NCBI GenBank assembly: GCA_032622095.1
Contig: CP136061.1
Span: 15,938,440 to 16,002,439 of the forward strand
DNA length: 64,000 bases
Direction of reading: 5' to 3'
Source: Siphonodentalium dalli
Taxonomy: Eukaryota; Mollusca; Scaphopoda; Gadilida; Siphonodentaliidae
Within the stretch, counting starts at the first letter, position 1. Every line of letters begins with the position of its first letter. Made by a program: the position numbers and the translations under genes. Positions 1 to 12,514 of the stretch are shown one piece after another. The notes beneath the pieces are model-generated. The model was not told the origin of the DNA and did no database searches. It saw only the letters and a list, made by a program, of their open reading frames with translations.

Positions 1-151
1 AAGTAGTATGAGCTGTGCATTAAAAAAATCTCTTTCCGTAATTGGAATATTATAAAGTTATTACTCAGCCGAAATTAGCTACTGTTTTGACGTCGAGAGA
101 CTGATCAAATGACGCAGCAACCCCGAGTAACCTATTCTATATTTCGTCACA

Positions 152-1563
152 ATGGAAGAAACGTTTGATGTCATTCAACGAGCTCACCTCGCTACTGGTC
201 ATGCAGGGGTGGCGCCAGGATTTCCCCGACGGAGGGGCTATGGTCCCCGACAGGGGGGCTAGACCGGTGACCGAAGGTCATCGGCGGCTGCCGAAGGCAG
301 CCCCGGGGAGAACGCGAGAGGGGTGTCCCCTCTCGCATGGGGGGTTTGGGGCACCTCCCCCACGAAAATTTTGAAAATACATAGCCTGAGATCGATTCTG
401 GAGTGTTCTGGTGTCAACATACACACTGTTCTAGGGGATCATAATTGTCACTTTTACTTGAGTATTTGGAAAAAAAATATCAGCATATACAATAGTAATG
501 ACAATATGGAATTGATCTTAAGTTAACTCACCGTAAATCTTTCGCCACAGGTAGTTGGATCAACTTACAAAGACGGATGAACCATGACGTCATTGTCAAA
601 TAATATTTGGTCTTCTTGTTTGACACCCATTACAGGGCTGTTTTTTCGGCGACGCATAGGGAACGGGAAAGGGAAGATTCGGCAGTGTGAGTCTGTGTGG
701 AATTTGTAATACATGTAACACGACACACACGAGGATGGTGACGGCATCTATGACACCCTAACCCTATAGTTCCATGCACGAATTTAATAAGTATACGATA
801 TGACTCACGGTAGTCTCACGAGTGACTCGTGTCGAGTCTGTCGGACTAAAAATAGAACTCTGGTAATGTGATTCATTAACTCTGCACGCCCACGTCGATT
901 TGTTAATCACCAGTGCACGTGTTTCGAGTCGCGGATTTTCCAATGTTTATCGTCTTTGCATAATTTTATCTCCCCGACGAATTTGGCAGATATCCCCGAC
1001 GGGGGGGCTGACCATCCCCGACGGGGGGGGGGGCTGTAGCCCCCCCCCCCTGACCCCCCCTTGGCGCCACCCCTGTGGTCATGGTGGCCGCGACAGAATG
1101 ATAAAAGAATTACAGAAAAAATACGCAAACATCTCAACAAAAGCTCTAGAGTTCTTTAAATCGTTGTGTGTTGAGTGCCAGAAAAAAGGGGTTCGACCGA
1201 AGACGAAAGGGGTGGTGATGCGACCAACTCTGAAGAAAGATTTACAAGTAGATGCCAAGTAGATTGGATTGATATGCAATCCTTAGCAGTCTCCAACTAT
1301 AAGTGGATAATGGTGTCAAATCAGTCATTCTGAGCGAAAAGTATTTTGTGCCCGGAGATACTTTTGACTACCGATCACATCTGCCAAACAAAGATTCTCC
1401 CTCTACGCTCTGCAGTCAGGGAGCAATCTGCAACAGGTGGTCAAGGATTTAAGAAATGAAATTGTAAGGGGACATGCACGACAGCCAAATGTAAATGTTT
1501 CAAGGCTCAATTAAAATGTAATTCACGATGTCACAATAGCCTAACATGTAAAAAAAAAGTAGA
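152..1563 (+). pseudogene. Integrase relic (KRBA2/ZBED9/Ginger type), split by a hAT-like element
   Basis: Removing the insertion at 204-1075 and one 8-bp duplication joins the reading frame: EETFDVIQRAHLATGHGG, then RDRMIKELQKKYANI, then a C-x2-C segment (SLCVECQKK), then RCQVDWIDMQS and YKWIMV. This is the HHCC zinc-binding region and the start of a DDE integrase core; the D of QVDWID would be the first catalytic residue. The frame then stops at 1333, and the remainder of the catalytic core is missing. A cysteine-rich tail typical of the same proteins resumes near 1436-1560 (GGQGFKK, an in-frame TGA, NCKGTC, then CKCF and NSRCHNSLTC). AATAAA follows at 1614. This copy also lacks one G near 1240 and has one extra A near 1555 compared with the three duplicated copies. 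Upstream of 152 the homology is only suggestive. It is a dead, internally deleted relic. The family is recognised from motif order; exact transposon class is not certain. Confidence 0.75.
196..1083. mobile_element. hAT-like non-autonomous element, copy 1 (874-bp class, no nested insert)
   Basis: The element occupies 204-1075 (872 bp). It starts CAGGGGTGGCGCCA and ends TGGCGCCACCCCTG, a perfect 14-bp terminal inverted repeat. It is flanked by a perfect 8-bp target-site duplication, TGGTCATG (196-203 and 1076-1083). CAGGG ends with 8-bp duplications are the hallmark of hAT transposons. Both subterminal regions carry direct copies of a CCCCGACGG-GGGGCT word, possible transposase-binding sites (inference). 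No transposase is encoded. It lies inside the GHGG motif of the integrase relic. This copy keeps the empty site (ATAT, 485-488) for the element nested in copies 2-5. Confidence 0.9.
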
Positions 1564-1650
1564 TGATGACTTTGTGTTGACTATATTTTCTATGTATTCC
1601 ATAACTTGTTTGCAATAAAAAATTTTTAAACTTTAACTTGGTTGTCCTTC

Positions 1651-1790
1651 AGTAATTTCATGAAATCCCTGGCGCCTAAAATCAGTAATTACGCGAAATC
1701 CCTGAATTTTCTAGTAATTTCATTAAATCCATACTCAGATCAGGGATTTCACGAATTTACTAAACGATCCAGGGATTTCGCGTAATTACT
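1651..1790. repeat. Foldback cluster of 22-bp repeats in the spacer
   Basis: Three direct copies of an AGTAATT-xx-GAAATCCCTG word (1651, 1683, 1713) are followed by two inverted copies (AGGGATTTC-xx-ATTACT, 1740 and 1771). The arms AGTAATTACGCGAAATCCCT (from 1683) and its complement (from 1771) pair perfectly. The same cluster recurs in the other spacers at about 5303, 8952 and 12603. It lies just 3' of the relic's AATAAA, so it may be the terminus of the original integrase-bearing element, but no partner terminus is visible. Confidence 0.7.
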
Positions 1791-1961
1791 AATTTCACTG
1801 ATTTACTGTAACATATTAAGCAGGTATACATGTATATCCACTGGGTAATGCAGTATTTCGAAGAATGACTTTGGGTTCTTAACTGTGAATTACTTTGTTA
1901 AATACTTTCAACTGTGTCTCGAGGAGCGTCTCGCGTAGATGTTACACAATTCACGTGCACC

Positions 1962-4727
1962 CAGGGGTGGCGCCAGGATTTCCCCGACGGAGGGGCTATG
2001 GTCCCCGACAGGGGGGCTAGACCGGTGACCGAAAGTCATCGGCGGCTGCCGAAGGCAGCCCCGGGGAGAACGCGAGAGGGGTGTCCCCTCTCGCACGGGG
2101 GGTTTGGGGGACCTCCCCCACGAAAATTTTGAAAATACATAGCCTGAGATCGATTCTGGAGTGTTCTGGTGTCAACATACACACTGTTCTAGGGGATCAT
2201 AATTGTCACTTTTACTTGAGTATTTGGAGAAAAAAATATCAGCATATGGGTGATTCTCCCTTAAATGAACAAATTCGTCCATAAAATTCTGAAAAAATTA
2301 AATATGTCACATGCCGATGAATTTTATGTGAGTATGTAGCACAGATATTGGTGACCACAAAAATGACAGTTGGCAAAATTATAGGGCAAGATCAAGGTCA
2401 ATCAAGGACGTTCATTACGGCATGTGCCAATGACGTTTTTGGGTTGAATCAGGGCGACGTCATTGTCAAATTCGCTCTTTCTCCAAAACTTGTGTTTAAT
2501 TCGAATATCATGATTAATGGAAACCAAACAAAATTGAGCCACTTTGTTGACATGTGCCCTTTAATAGTTGAATTATCGTTATGAGTATATATTCAACTTG
2601 TACATCATGGAGTAGTCGATGATGTATCCGTCCAAACGACGTATCGCGCAGCTCCGCACGTTGAGTCGTCTATGATATACAGCCATTTGAATATACGTGG
2701 TGGAAATTGATGTGCTTTGTGGGCGTTACTTAGAGTTCAAACTCTCTAAAGAGGTCAACGAATACACCGTCCAGATCTGATAATTGGAAACAGATTTTGA
2801 TCACATAAAGGGCTATTCCTATCAAGTCGGGCATGCCCTGATCCATCGTACACTTGGTTTGACGCCAAACGACCGAGGAACTCTGATGTAGACAACGTGA
2901 ACATACGTCAATCAAACTCTGTTCCTCAAAGGGTTCGCCAAATTGCAAAGAGAATTTACAATAGAAAACAATGTCGATGGATTTCTCTTACATGTTTCAA
3001 GATATCGAACTGAAATTTTGTATTTAGGGGTTTTTCGATGAGCTCAATCAGATAGAATTGTCAGTGAGATATTACGATGGCCCAAAATGTGTCATTGACG
3101 CCTTTGCTATACCACACGAGCCGGAAATCGTCCCACAGGCAGTACGATTGTTGAAAAGTACCGAAACAATTGATTTTTAAATTGTCATCTGCTTCTCTCT
3201 GAGCACACCCCCCCCCCCCCCACCAACTCACTCACAACCCCCCCCCGGATACAATAACAACTATATGTGTATGTACAACGTGTTGACCCATTTTACAACA
3301 TAACCACCCCAAATATTCTAAGCGTGAAATGTGTCTGTGGATGGCTGTAACGTTATTCTGCGTCGCGGTGTGGACATGTCGCGGTGTGGACAATTTTGAT
3401 ATTTTCTTCATTTTTTTTCATTTTCTGTTTATGTCAGGCGTCCGTTCGTTTTTATTCACGATTCTTCACCCCATGTGTACTATTTGAGCAATTTTGGTAG
3501 TCTCCCGACATGTTTTCTAGTTCCTTTGATAGCGTCGCGGTGTGGACATTAATTAAGGTTCGCTGGAGGGTACACCTATTTTCGTCTCATTTTTCATTTG
3601 TTTCGATTCTTTATATTGTCCAAAATCTTCAAAACAAATTGTCAAAAGGCAAAACTTTCTTATCCGTATGGTAGGTTGTTGCCCTTAGTTAAAATGGAAC
3701 CGGGATGGCCTATATTGTAAATAATGTCGCGGTGTGGACATTTCTCGAGACAGGCGATTTTCGATGTTTCAGAGTCAATATTTACATCAAACCACGAAAA
3801 ACGTGCATCATAAATGATATTAATAGATAAAGAGTCCAAGAAATAACATAACAGTGCACGTTGTTTGTCAATTAGAGGTAAGATAACTTAATAGGAATAA
3901 AATGAAATTTCGCAGTTAGGCGATGAGACAGTGCGATTTTCGTGTTTTCTCGCTGTTTTGATCATGTAACTAAAGGCATGTGTTGATATATTACAATACT
4001 GTTATATCATAACGGTGTGCCACATGCTCATCAGTGAAATGGAATGCCACAATAGGTCTTGTTTGTGGCACAATCAAGTTTTTATGGAACAATTGTACAC
4101 GAGACATCAATTTGCTCGTTTAAGGGAGAACCACCCATATACAATAGTAATGACAATATGGAATTGATCTTAAGTTAACTCACCGTAAATCTTTCGCCAC
4201 AGGTAGTTGGATCAACTTACAAAGACGGATGAACCATGACGTCATTGTCAAATAATATTTGGTCTTCTTGTTTGACACCCATTACAGGGCTGTTTTTTCG
4301 GCGACGCATAGGGAACGGGAAAGGGAAGATTCGGCAGTGTGAGTCTGTGTGGAATTTGTAATACATGTAACACGACACACACGAGGATGGTGACGGCATC
4401 TATGACACCCTAACCCTATAGTTCCATGCACGAATTTAATAAGTATACGATATGACTCACGGTAGTCTCACGAGTGACTCGTGTCGAGTCTGTCGGACTA
4501 AAAATAGAACTCTGGTAATGTGATTCATTAACTCTGCACGCCCACGTCGATTTGTTAATCACCAGTGCACGTGTTTCGAGTCGCGGATTTTCCAATGTTT
4601 ATCGTCTTTGCATAATTTTATCTCCCCGACGAATTTGGCAGATATCCCCGACGGGGGGGCTGACCATCCCCGACGGGGGGGGGGGGCTGTAGCCCCCCCC
4701 CCTGACCCCCCCTTGGCGCCACCCATG
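1962..4727. mobile_element. hAT-like element copy 2, carrying the nested 1.89-kb element
   Basis: Same termini as copy 1, but the right end reads CCCATG instead of CCCCTG, a change shared only with copy 3. The left flank is CGTGCACC (1954-1961) and the right flank is TGGTCATG (4728-4735), so the two sides do not match. This marks it as a recombinant between two original insertions rather than an independent insertion. Confidence 0.9.
2248..4136. mobile_element. Nested inverted-repeat DNA element, copy 1 (1889 bp, 4-bp ATAT duplication)
   Basis: The ends are GGGTGATTCTCCCTTAAATG and the complement of a right end reading GGTTTAAACGAGCAAATT-like sequence; the inverted repeat is about 28 bp with three mismatches. 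ATAT flanks both sides (2244-2247, 4137-4140), and the uninterrupted site exists at 485-488, which fixes both boundaries. The superfamily is not clear; 4-bp duplications occur in several (Sola, Chapaev, Ginger). No recognisable transposase is seen. Open stretches without recognised homology lie at 2348-2584, about 2803-3013 and 3028-3180. Four copies of TCGCGGTGTGGACA lie near 3363, 3378, 3534 and 3725. Poly-C tracts near 3208-3246 differ between copies. Confidence 0.85.
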
Positions 4728-5214
4728 TGGTCATGGTGGCCGCGACAGAATGATAAAAGAATTACAGAAAAAATACGCAAACATCTCAACAAAAGCTCTA
4801 GAGTTCTTTAAATCGTTGTGTGTTGAGTGCCAGAAAAAAGGGGTTCGACCGAAGACGAAAGGGGTGGTGATGCGACCAACTCTGAAGAAAGAGTTTACAA
4901 GTAGATGCCAAGTAGATTGGATTGATATGCAATCCTTAGCAGTCTCCAACTATAAGTGGATAATGGTGTCAAATCAGTCATTCTGAGCGAAAAGTATTTT
5001 GTGCCCGGAGATACTTTTGACTACCGATCACATCTGCCAAACAAAGATTCTCCCTCTACGCTCTGCAGTCAGGGAGCAATCTGCAACAGGTGGTCAAGGA
5101 TTTAAGAAATGAAATTGTAAGGGGACATGCACGACAGCCAAATGTAAATGTTTCAAGGCTCAATTAAAATGTAATTCACGATGTCACAATAGCCTAACAT
5201 GTAAAAAAAAGTAG
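4728..5214 (+). pseudogene. Integrase relic, duplicated fragment 2
   Basis: This spacer copy begins at the residual TGGTCATG and so lacks everything before GHGG. It reads GHGGRDRMIKELQ through KGVVMRPTLKKEF, RCQVDWIDMQS and WIMV, then TGA at 4984. The Cys-rich tail ends at the TAG at 5212. Unlike copy 1, it has no frameshift at RPTLKKEF, so copy 1 acquired its deletion after the array formed or the array was seeded from another haplotype. Confidence 0.75.
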
Positions 5215-5613
5215 ATGATGACTTTGTGTTGACTATATTTTCTATGTATTCCATAACTTGTTTGCAATAAAAAAATTTTAAACTTTAACTTGGTTGTCCT
5301 TCAGTAATTTCATGAAATCCCTGGCGCCTAAAATCAGTAATTACGCGAAATCCCTGAATTTTCTAGTAATTTCATTAAATCCATACTCAGATCAGGGATT
5401 TCACGAATTTACTAAACGATCCAGGGATTTCGCGTAATTACTAATTTCACTGATTTACTGTAACATATTAAGCAGGTATACATGTATATCCACTGGGTAA
5501 TGCAGTATTTCGAAGAATGACTTTGGGTTCTTAACTGTGAATTACTTTGTTAAATACTTTCAACTGTGTCTCGAGGAGCGTCTCGCGTAGATGTTACACA
5601 ATTCACGTGCACC

Positions 5614-8376
5614 CAGGGGTGGCGCCAGGATTTCCCCGACGGAGGGGCTATGGTCCCCGACAGGGGGGCTAGACCGGTGACCGAAAGTCATCGGCGGCTG
5701 CCGAAGGCAGCCCCGGGGAGAACGCGAGAGGGGTGTCCCCTCTCGCACGGGGGGTTTGGGGGACCTCCCCCACGAAAATTTTGAAAATACATAGCCTGAG
5801 ATCGATTCTGGAGTGTTCTGGTGTCAACATACACACTGTTCTAGGGGATCATAATTGTCACTTTTACTTGAGTATTTGGAGAAAAAAATATCAGCATATG
5901 GGTGATTCTCCCTTAAATGAACAAATTCGTCCATAAAATTCTGAAAAAATTAAATATGTCACATGCCGATGAATTTTATGTGAGTATGTAGCACAGATAT
6001 TGGTGACCACAAAAATGACAGTTGGCAAAATTATAGGGCAAGATCAAGGTCAATCAAGGACGTTCATTACGGCATGTGCCAATGACGTTTTTGGGTTGAA
6101 TCAGGGCGACGTCATTGTCAAATTCGCTCTTTCTCCAAAACTTGTGTTTAATTCGAATATCATGATTAATGGAAACCAAACAAAATTGAGCCACTTTGTT
6201 GACATGTGCCCTTTAATAGTTGAATTATCGTTATGAGTATATATTCAACTTGTACATCATGGAGTAGTCGATGATGTATCCGTCCAAACGACGTATCGCG
6301 CAGCTCCGCACGTTGAGTCGTCTATGATATACAGCCATTTGAATATACGTGGTGGAAATTGATGTGCTTTGTGGGCGTTACTTAGAGTTCAAACTCTCTA
6401 AAGAGGTCAACGAATACACCGTCCAGATCTGATAATTGGAAACAGATTTTGATCACATAAAGGGCTATTCCTATCAAGTCGGGCATGCCCTGATCCATCG
6501 TACACTTGGTTTGACGCCAAACGACCGAGGAACTCTGATGTAGACAACGTGAACATACGTCAATCAAACTCTGTTCCTCAAAGGGTTCGCCAAATTGCAA
6601 AGAGAATTTACAATAGAAAACAATGTCGATGGATTTCTCTTACATGTTTCAAGATATCGAACTGAAATTTTGTATTTAGGGGTTTTTCGATGAGCTCAAT
6701 CAGATAGAATTGTCAGTGAGATATTACGATGGCCCAAAATGTGTCATTGACGCCTTTGCTATACCACACGAGCCGGAAATCGTCCCACAGGCAGTACGAT
6801 TGTTGAAAAGTACCGAAACAATTGATTTTTAAATTGTCATCTGCTTCTCTCTGAGCACACCCCCCCCCCCCACCAACTCACTCACAACCCCCCCCCCGGA
6901 TACAATAACAACTATATGTGTATGTACAACGTGTTGACCCATTTTACAACATAACCACCCAAATATTCTAAGCGTGAAATGTGTCTGTGGATGGCTGTAA
7001 CGTTATTCTGCGTCGCGGTGTGGACATGTCGCGGTGTGGACAATTTTGATATTTTCTTCATTTTTTTTCATTTTCTGTTTATGTCAGGCGTCCGTTCGTT
7101 TTTATTCACGATTCTTCACCCCATGTGTACTATTTGAGCAATTTTGGTAGTCTCCCGACATGTTTTCTAGTTCCTTTGATAGCGTCGCGGTGTGGACATT
7201 AATTAAGGTTCGCTGGAGGGTACACCTATTTTCGTCTCATTTTTCATTTGTTTCGATTCTTTATATTGTCCAAAATCTTCAAAACAAATTGTCAAAAGGC
7301 AAAACTTTCTTATCCGTATGGTAGGTTGTTGCCCTTAGTTAAAATGGAACCGGGATGGCCTATATTGTAAATAATGTCGCGGTGTGGACATTTCTCGAGA
7401 CAGGCGATTTTCGATGTTTCAGAGTCAATATTTACATCAAACCACGAAAAACGTGCATCATAAATGATATTAATAGATAAAGAGTCCAAGAAATAACATA
7501 ACAGTGCACGTTGTTTGTCAATTAGAGGTAAGATAACTTAATAGGAATAAAATGAAATTTCGCAGTTAGGCGATGAGACAGTGCGATTTTCGTGTTTTCT
7601 CGCTGTTTTGATCATGTAACTAAAGGCATGTGTTGATATATTACAATACTGTTATATCATAACGGTGTGCCACATGCTCATCAGTGAAATGGAATGCCAC
7701 AATAGGTCTTGTTTGTGGCACAATCAAGTTTTTATGGAACAATTGTACACGAGACATCAATTTGCTCGTTTAAGGGAGAACCACCCATATACAATAGTAA
7801 TGACAATATGGAATTGATCTTAAGTTAACTCACCGTAAATCTTTCGCCACAGGTAGTTGGATCAACTTACAAAGACGGATGAACCATGACGTCATTGTCA
7901 AATAATATTTGGTCTTCTTGTTTGACACCCATTACAGGGCTGTTTTTTCGGCGACGCATAGGGAACGGGAAAGGGAAGATTCGGCAGTGTGAGTCTGTGT
8001 GGAATTTGTAATACATGTAACACGACACACACGAGGATGGTGACGGCATCTATGACACCCTAACCCTATAGTTCCATGCACGAATTTAATAAGTATACGA
8101 TATGACTCACGGTAGTCTCACGAGTGACTCGTGTCGAGTCTGTCGGACTAAAAATAGAACTCTGGTAATGTGATTCATTAACTCTGCACGCCCACGTCGA
8201 TTTGTTAATCACCAGTGCACGTGTTTCGAGTCGCGGATTTTCCAATGTTTATCGTCTTTGCATAATTTTATCTCCCCGACGAATTTGGCAGATATCCCCG
8301 ACGGGGGGGCTGACCATCCCCGACGGGGGGGGGGGCTGTAGCCCCCCCCCCTGACCCCCCCATGGCGCCACCCATG
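5614..8376. mobile_element. hAT-like element copy 3 with nested element
   Basis: 2763 bp, which equals 872 + 1887 + 4, exactly a copy-1-type element plus nested element plus ATAT duplication. The left flank is CGTGCACC and the right flank is TGGTCATG. The right end is CCCATG, as in copy 2. Confidence 0.9.
5900..7786. mobile_element. Nested inverted-repeat element, copy 2
   Basis: 1887 bp, flanked by ATAT at 5896-5899 and 7787-7790. It differs from the first copy mostly in poly-C length. Confidence 0.85.
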
Positions 8377-8863
8377 TGGTCATGGTGGCCGCGACAGAAT
8401 GATAAAAGAATTACAGAAAAAATACGCAAACATCTCAACAAAAGCTCTAGAGTTCTTTAAATCGTTGTGTGTTGAGTGCCAGAAAAAAGGGGTTCGACCG
8501 AAGACGAAAGGGGTGGTGATGCGACCAACTCTGAAGAAAGAGTTTACAAGTAGATGCCAAGTAGATTGGATTGATATGCAATCCTTAGCAGTCTCCAACT
8601 ATAAGTGGATAATGGTGTCAAATCAGTCATTCTGAGCGAAAAGTATTTTGTGCCCGGAGATACTTTTGACTACCGATCACATCTGCCAAACAAAGATTCT
8701 CCCTCTACGCTCTGCAGTCAGGGAGCAATCTGCAACAGGTGGTCAAGGATTTAAGAAATGAAATTGTAAGGGGACATGCACGACAGCCAAATGTAAATGT
8801 TTCAAGGCTCAATTAAAATGTAATTCACGATGTCACAATAGCCTAACATGTAAAAAAAAGTAG
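8377..8863 (+). pseudogene. Integrase relic, duplicated fragment 3
   Basis: Same structure as the fragment at 4728-5214: zinc-binding region, first DDE aspartate, internal deletion, Cys-rich tail ending in TAG at 8861. Confidence 0.75.
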
Positions 8864-9262
8864 ATGATGACTTTGTGTTGACTATATTTTCTATGTATTC
8901 CATAACTTGTTTGCAATAAAAAAATTTTAAACTTTAACTTGGTTGTCCTTCAGTAATTTCATGAAATCCCTGGCGCCTAAAATCAGTAATTACGCGAAAT
9001 CCCTGAATTTTCTAGTAATTTCATTAAATCCATACTCAGATCAGGGATTTCACGAATTTACTAAACGATCCAGGGATTTCGCGTAATTACTAATTTCACT
9101 GATTTACTGTAACATATTAAGCAGGTATACATGTATATCCACTGGGTAATGCAGTATTTCGAAGAATGACTTTGGGTTCTTAACTGTGAATTACTTTGTT
9201 AAATACTTTCAACTGTGTCTCGAGGAGCGTCTCGCGTAGATGTTACACAATTCACGTGCACC

Positions 9263-12027
9263 CAGGGGTGGCGCCAGGATTTCCCCGACGGAGGGGCTAT
9301 GGTCCCCGACAGGGGGGCTAGACCGGTGACCGAAAGTCATCGGCGGCTGCCGAAGGCAGCCCCGGGGAGAACGCGAGAGGGGTGTCCCCTCTCGCACGGG
9401 GGGTTTGGGGGACCTCCCCCACGAAAATTTTGAAAATACATAGCCTGAGATCGATTCTGGAGTGTTCTGGTGTCAACATACACACTGTTCTAGGGGATCA
9501 TAATTGTCACTTTTACTTGAGTATTTGGAGAAAAAAATATCAGCATATGGGTGATTCTCCCTTAAATGAACAAATTCGTCCATAAAATTCTGAAAAAATT
9601 AAATATGTCACATGCCGATGAATTTTATGTGAGTATGTAGCACAGATATTGGTGACCACAAAAATGACAGTTGGCAAAATTATAGGGCAAGATCAAGGTC
9701 AATCAAGGACGTTCATTACGGCATGTGCCAATGACGTTTTTGGGTTGAATCAGGGCGACGTCATTGTCAAATTCGCTCTTTCTCCAAAACTTGTGTTTAA
9801 TTCGAATATCATGATTAATGGAAACCAAACAAAATTGAGCCACTTTGTTGACATGTGCCCTTTAATAGTTGAATTATCGTTATGAGTATATATTCAACTT
9901 GTACATCATGGAGTAGTCGATGATGTATCCGTCCAAACGACGTATCGCGCAGCTCCGCACGTTGAGTCGTCTATGATATACAGCCATTTGAATATACGTG
10001 GTGGAAATTGATGTGCTTTGTGGGCGTTACTTAGAGTTCAAACTCTCTAAAGAGGTCAACGAATACACCGTCCAGATCTGATAATTGGAAACAGATTTTG
10101 ATCACATAAAGGGCTATTCCTATCAAGTCGGGCATGCCCTGATCCATCGTACACTTGGTTTGACGCCAAACGACCGAGGAACTCTGATGTAGACAACGTG
10201 AACATACGTCAATCAAACTCTGTTCCTCAAAGGGTTCGCCAAATTGCAAAGAGAATTTACAATAGAAAACAATGTCGATGGATTTCTCTTACATGTTTCA
10301 AGATATCGAACTGAAATTTTGTATTTAGGGGTTTTTCGATGAGCTCAATCAGATAGAATTGTCAGTGAGATATTACGATGGCCCAAAATGTGTCATTGAC
10401 GCCTTTGCTATACCACACGAGCCGGAAATCGTCCCACAGGCAGTACGATTGTTGAAAAGTACCGAAACAATTGATTTTTAAATTGTCATCTGCTTCTCTC
10501 TGAGCACACCCCCCCCCCACCAACTCACTCACAACCCCCCCCCCCCGGATACAATAACAACTATATGTGTATGTACAACGTGTTGACCCATTTTACAACA
10601 TAACCACCCAAATATTCTAAGCGTGAAATGTGTCTGTGGATGGCTGTAACGTTATTCTGCGTCGCGGTGTGGACATGTCGCGGTGTGGACAATTTTGATA
10701 TTTTCTTCATTTTTTTTCATTTTCTGTTTATGTCAGGCGTCCGTTCGTTTTTATTCACGATTCTTCACCCCATGTGTACTATTTGAGCAATTTTGGTAGT
10801 CTCCCGACATGTTTTCTAGTTCCTTTGATAGCGTCGCGGTGTGGACATTAATTAAGGTTCGCTGGAGGGTACACCTATTTTCGTCTCATTTTTCATTTGT
10901 TTCGATTCTTTATATTGTCCAAAATCTTCAAAACAAATTGTCAAAAGGCAAAACTTTCTTATCCGTATGGTAGGTTGTTGCCCTTAGTTAAAATGGAACC
11001 GGGATGGCCTATATTGTAAATAATGTCGCGGTGTGGACATTTCTCGAGACAGGCGATTTTCGATGTTTCAGAGTCAATATTTACATCAAACCACGAAAAA
11101 CGTGCATCATAAATGATATTAATAGATAAAGAGTCCAAGAAATAACATAACAGTGCACGTTGTTTGTCAATTAGAGGTAAGATAACTTAATAGGAATAAA
11201 ATGAAATTTCGCAGTTAGGCGATGAGACAGTGCGATTTTCGTGTTTTCTCGCTGTTTTGATCATGTAACTAAAGGCATGTGTTGATATATTACAATACTG
11301 TTATATCATAACGGTGTGCCACATGCTCATCAGTGAAATGGAATGCCACAATAGGTCTTGTTTGTGGCACAATCAAGTTTTTATGGAACAATTGTACACG
11401 AGACATCAATTTGCTCGTTTAAGGGAGAACCACCCATATACAATAGTAATGACAATATGGAATTGATCTTAAGTTAACTCACCGTAAATCTTTCGCCACA
11501 GGTAGTTGGATCAACTTACAAAGACGGATGAACCATGACGTCATTGTCAAATAATATTTGGTCTTCTTGTTTGACACCCATTACAGGGCTGTTTTTTCGG
11601 CGACGCATAGGGAACGGGAAAGGGAAGATTCGGCAGTGTGAGTCTGTGTGGAATTTGTAATACATGTAACACGACACACACGAGGATGGTGACGGCATCT
11701 ATGACACCCTAACCCTATAGTTCCATGCACGAATTTAATAAGTATACGATATGACTCACGGTAGTCTCACGAGTGACTCGTGTCGAGTCTGTCGGACTAA
11801 AAATAGAACTCTGGTAATGTGATTCATTAACTCTGCACGCCCACGTCGATTTGTTAATCACCAGTGCACGTGTTTCGAGTCGCGGATTTTCCAATGTTTA
11901 TCGTCTTTGCATAATTTTATCTCCCCGACGAATTTGGCAGATATCCCCGACGGGGGGGCTGACCATCCCCGACGGGGGGGGGGGGGCTGTAGCCCCCCCC
12001 CCTGACCCCCCCTTGGCGCCACCCCTG
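9263..12027. mobile_element. hAT-like element copy 4 with nested element
   Basis: Left flank CGTGCACC (9255-9262), right flank TGGTCATG (12028-12035). The right terminus is the CCCCTG form, like copies 1 and 5. Confidence 0.9.
9549..11435. mobile_element. Nested inverted-repeat element, copy 3
   Basis: 1887 bp between ATAT duplications at 9545-9548 and 11436-11439. Confidence 0.85.
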
Positions 12028-12514
12028 TGGTCATGGTGGCCGCGACAGAATGATAAAAGAATTACAGAAAAAATACGCAAACATCTCAACAAAAGCTCTA
12101 GAGTTCTTTAAATCGTTGTGTGTTGAGTGCCAGAAAAAAGGGGTTCGACCGAAGACGAAAGGGGTGGTGATGCGACCAACTCTGAAGAAAGAGTTTACAA
12201 GTAGATGCCAAGTAGATTGGATTGATATGCAATCCTTAGCAGTCTCCAACTATAAGTGGATAATGGTGTCAAATCAGTCATTCTGAGCGAAAAGTATTTT
12301 GTGCCCGGAGATACTTTTGACTACCGATCACATCTGCCAAACAAAGATTCTCCCTCTACGCTCTGCAGTCAGGGAGCAATCTGCAACAGGTGGTCAAGGA
12401 TTTAAGAAATGAAATTGTAAGGGGACATGCACGACAGCCAAATGTAAATGTTTCAAGGCTCAATTAAAATGTAATTCACGATGTCACAATAGCCTAACAT
12501 GTAAAAAAAAGTAG
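12028..12514 (+). pseudogene. Integrase relic, duplicated fragment 4
   Basis: Same structure as the earlier spacer fragments; the Cys-rich tail ends in TAG at 12512. Confidence 0.75.

Noticed and set aside
2730-2948. 72-codon minus-strand ORF present in all four nested elements
   Set aside because: Identical because the element was duplicated; the opposite strand gives an equally open and more protein-like reading.
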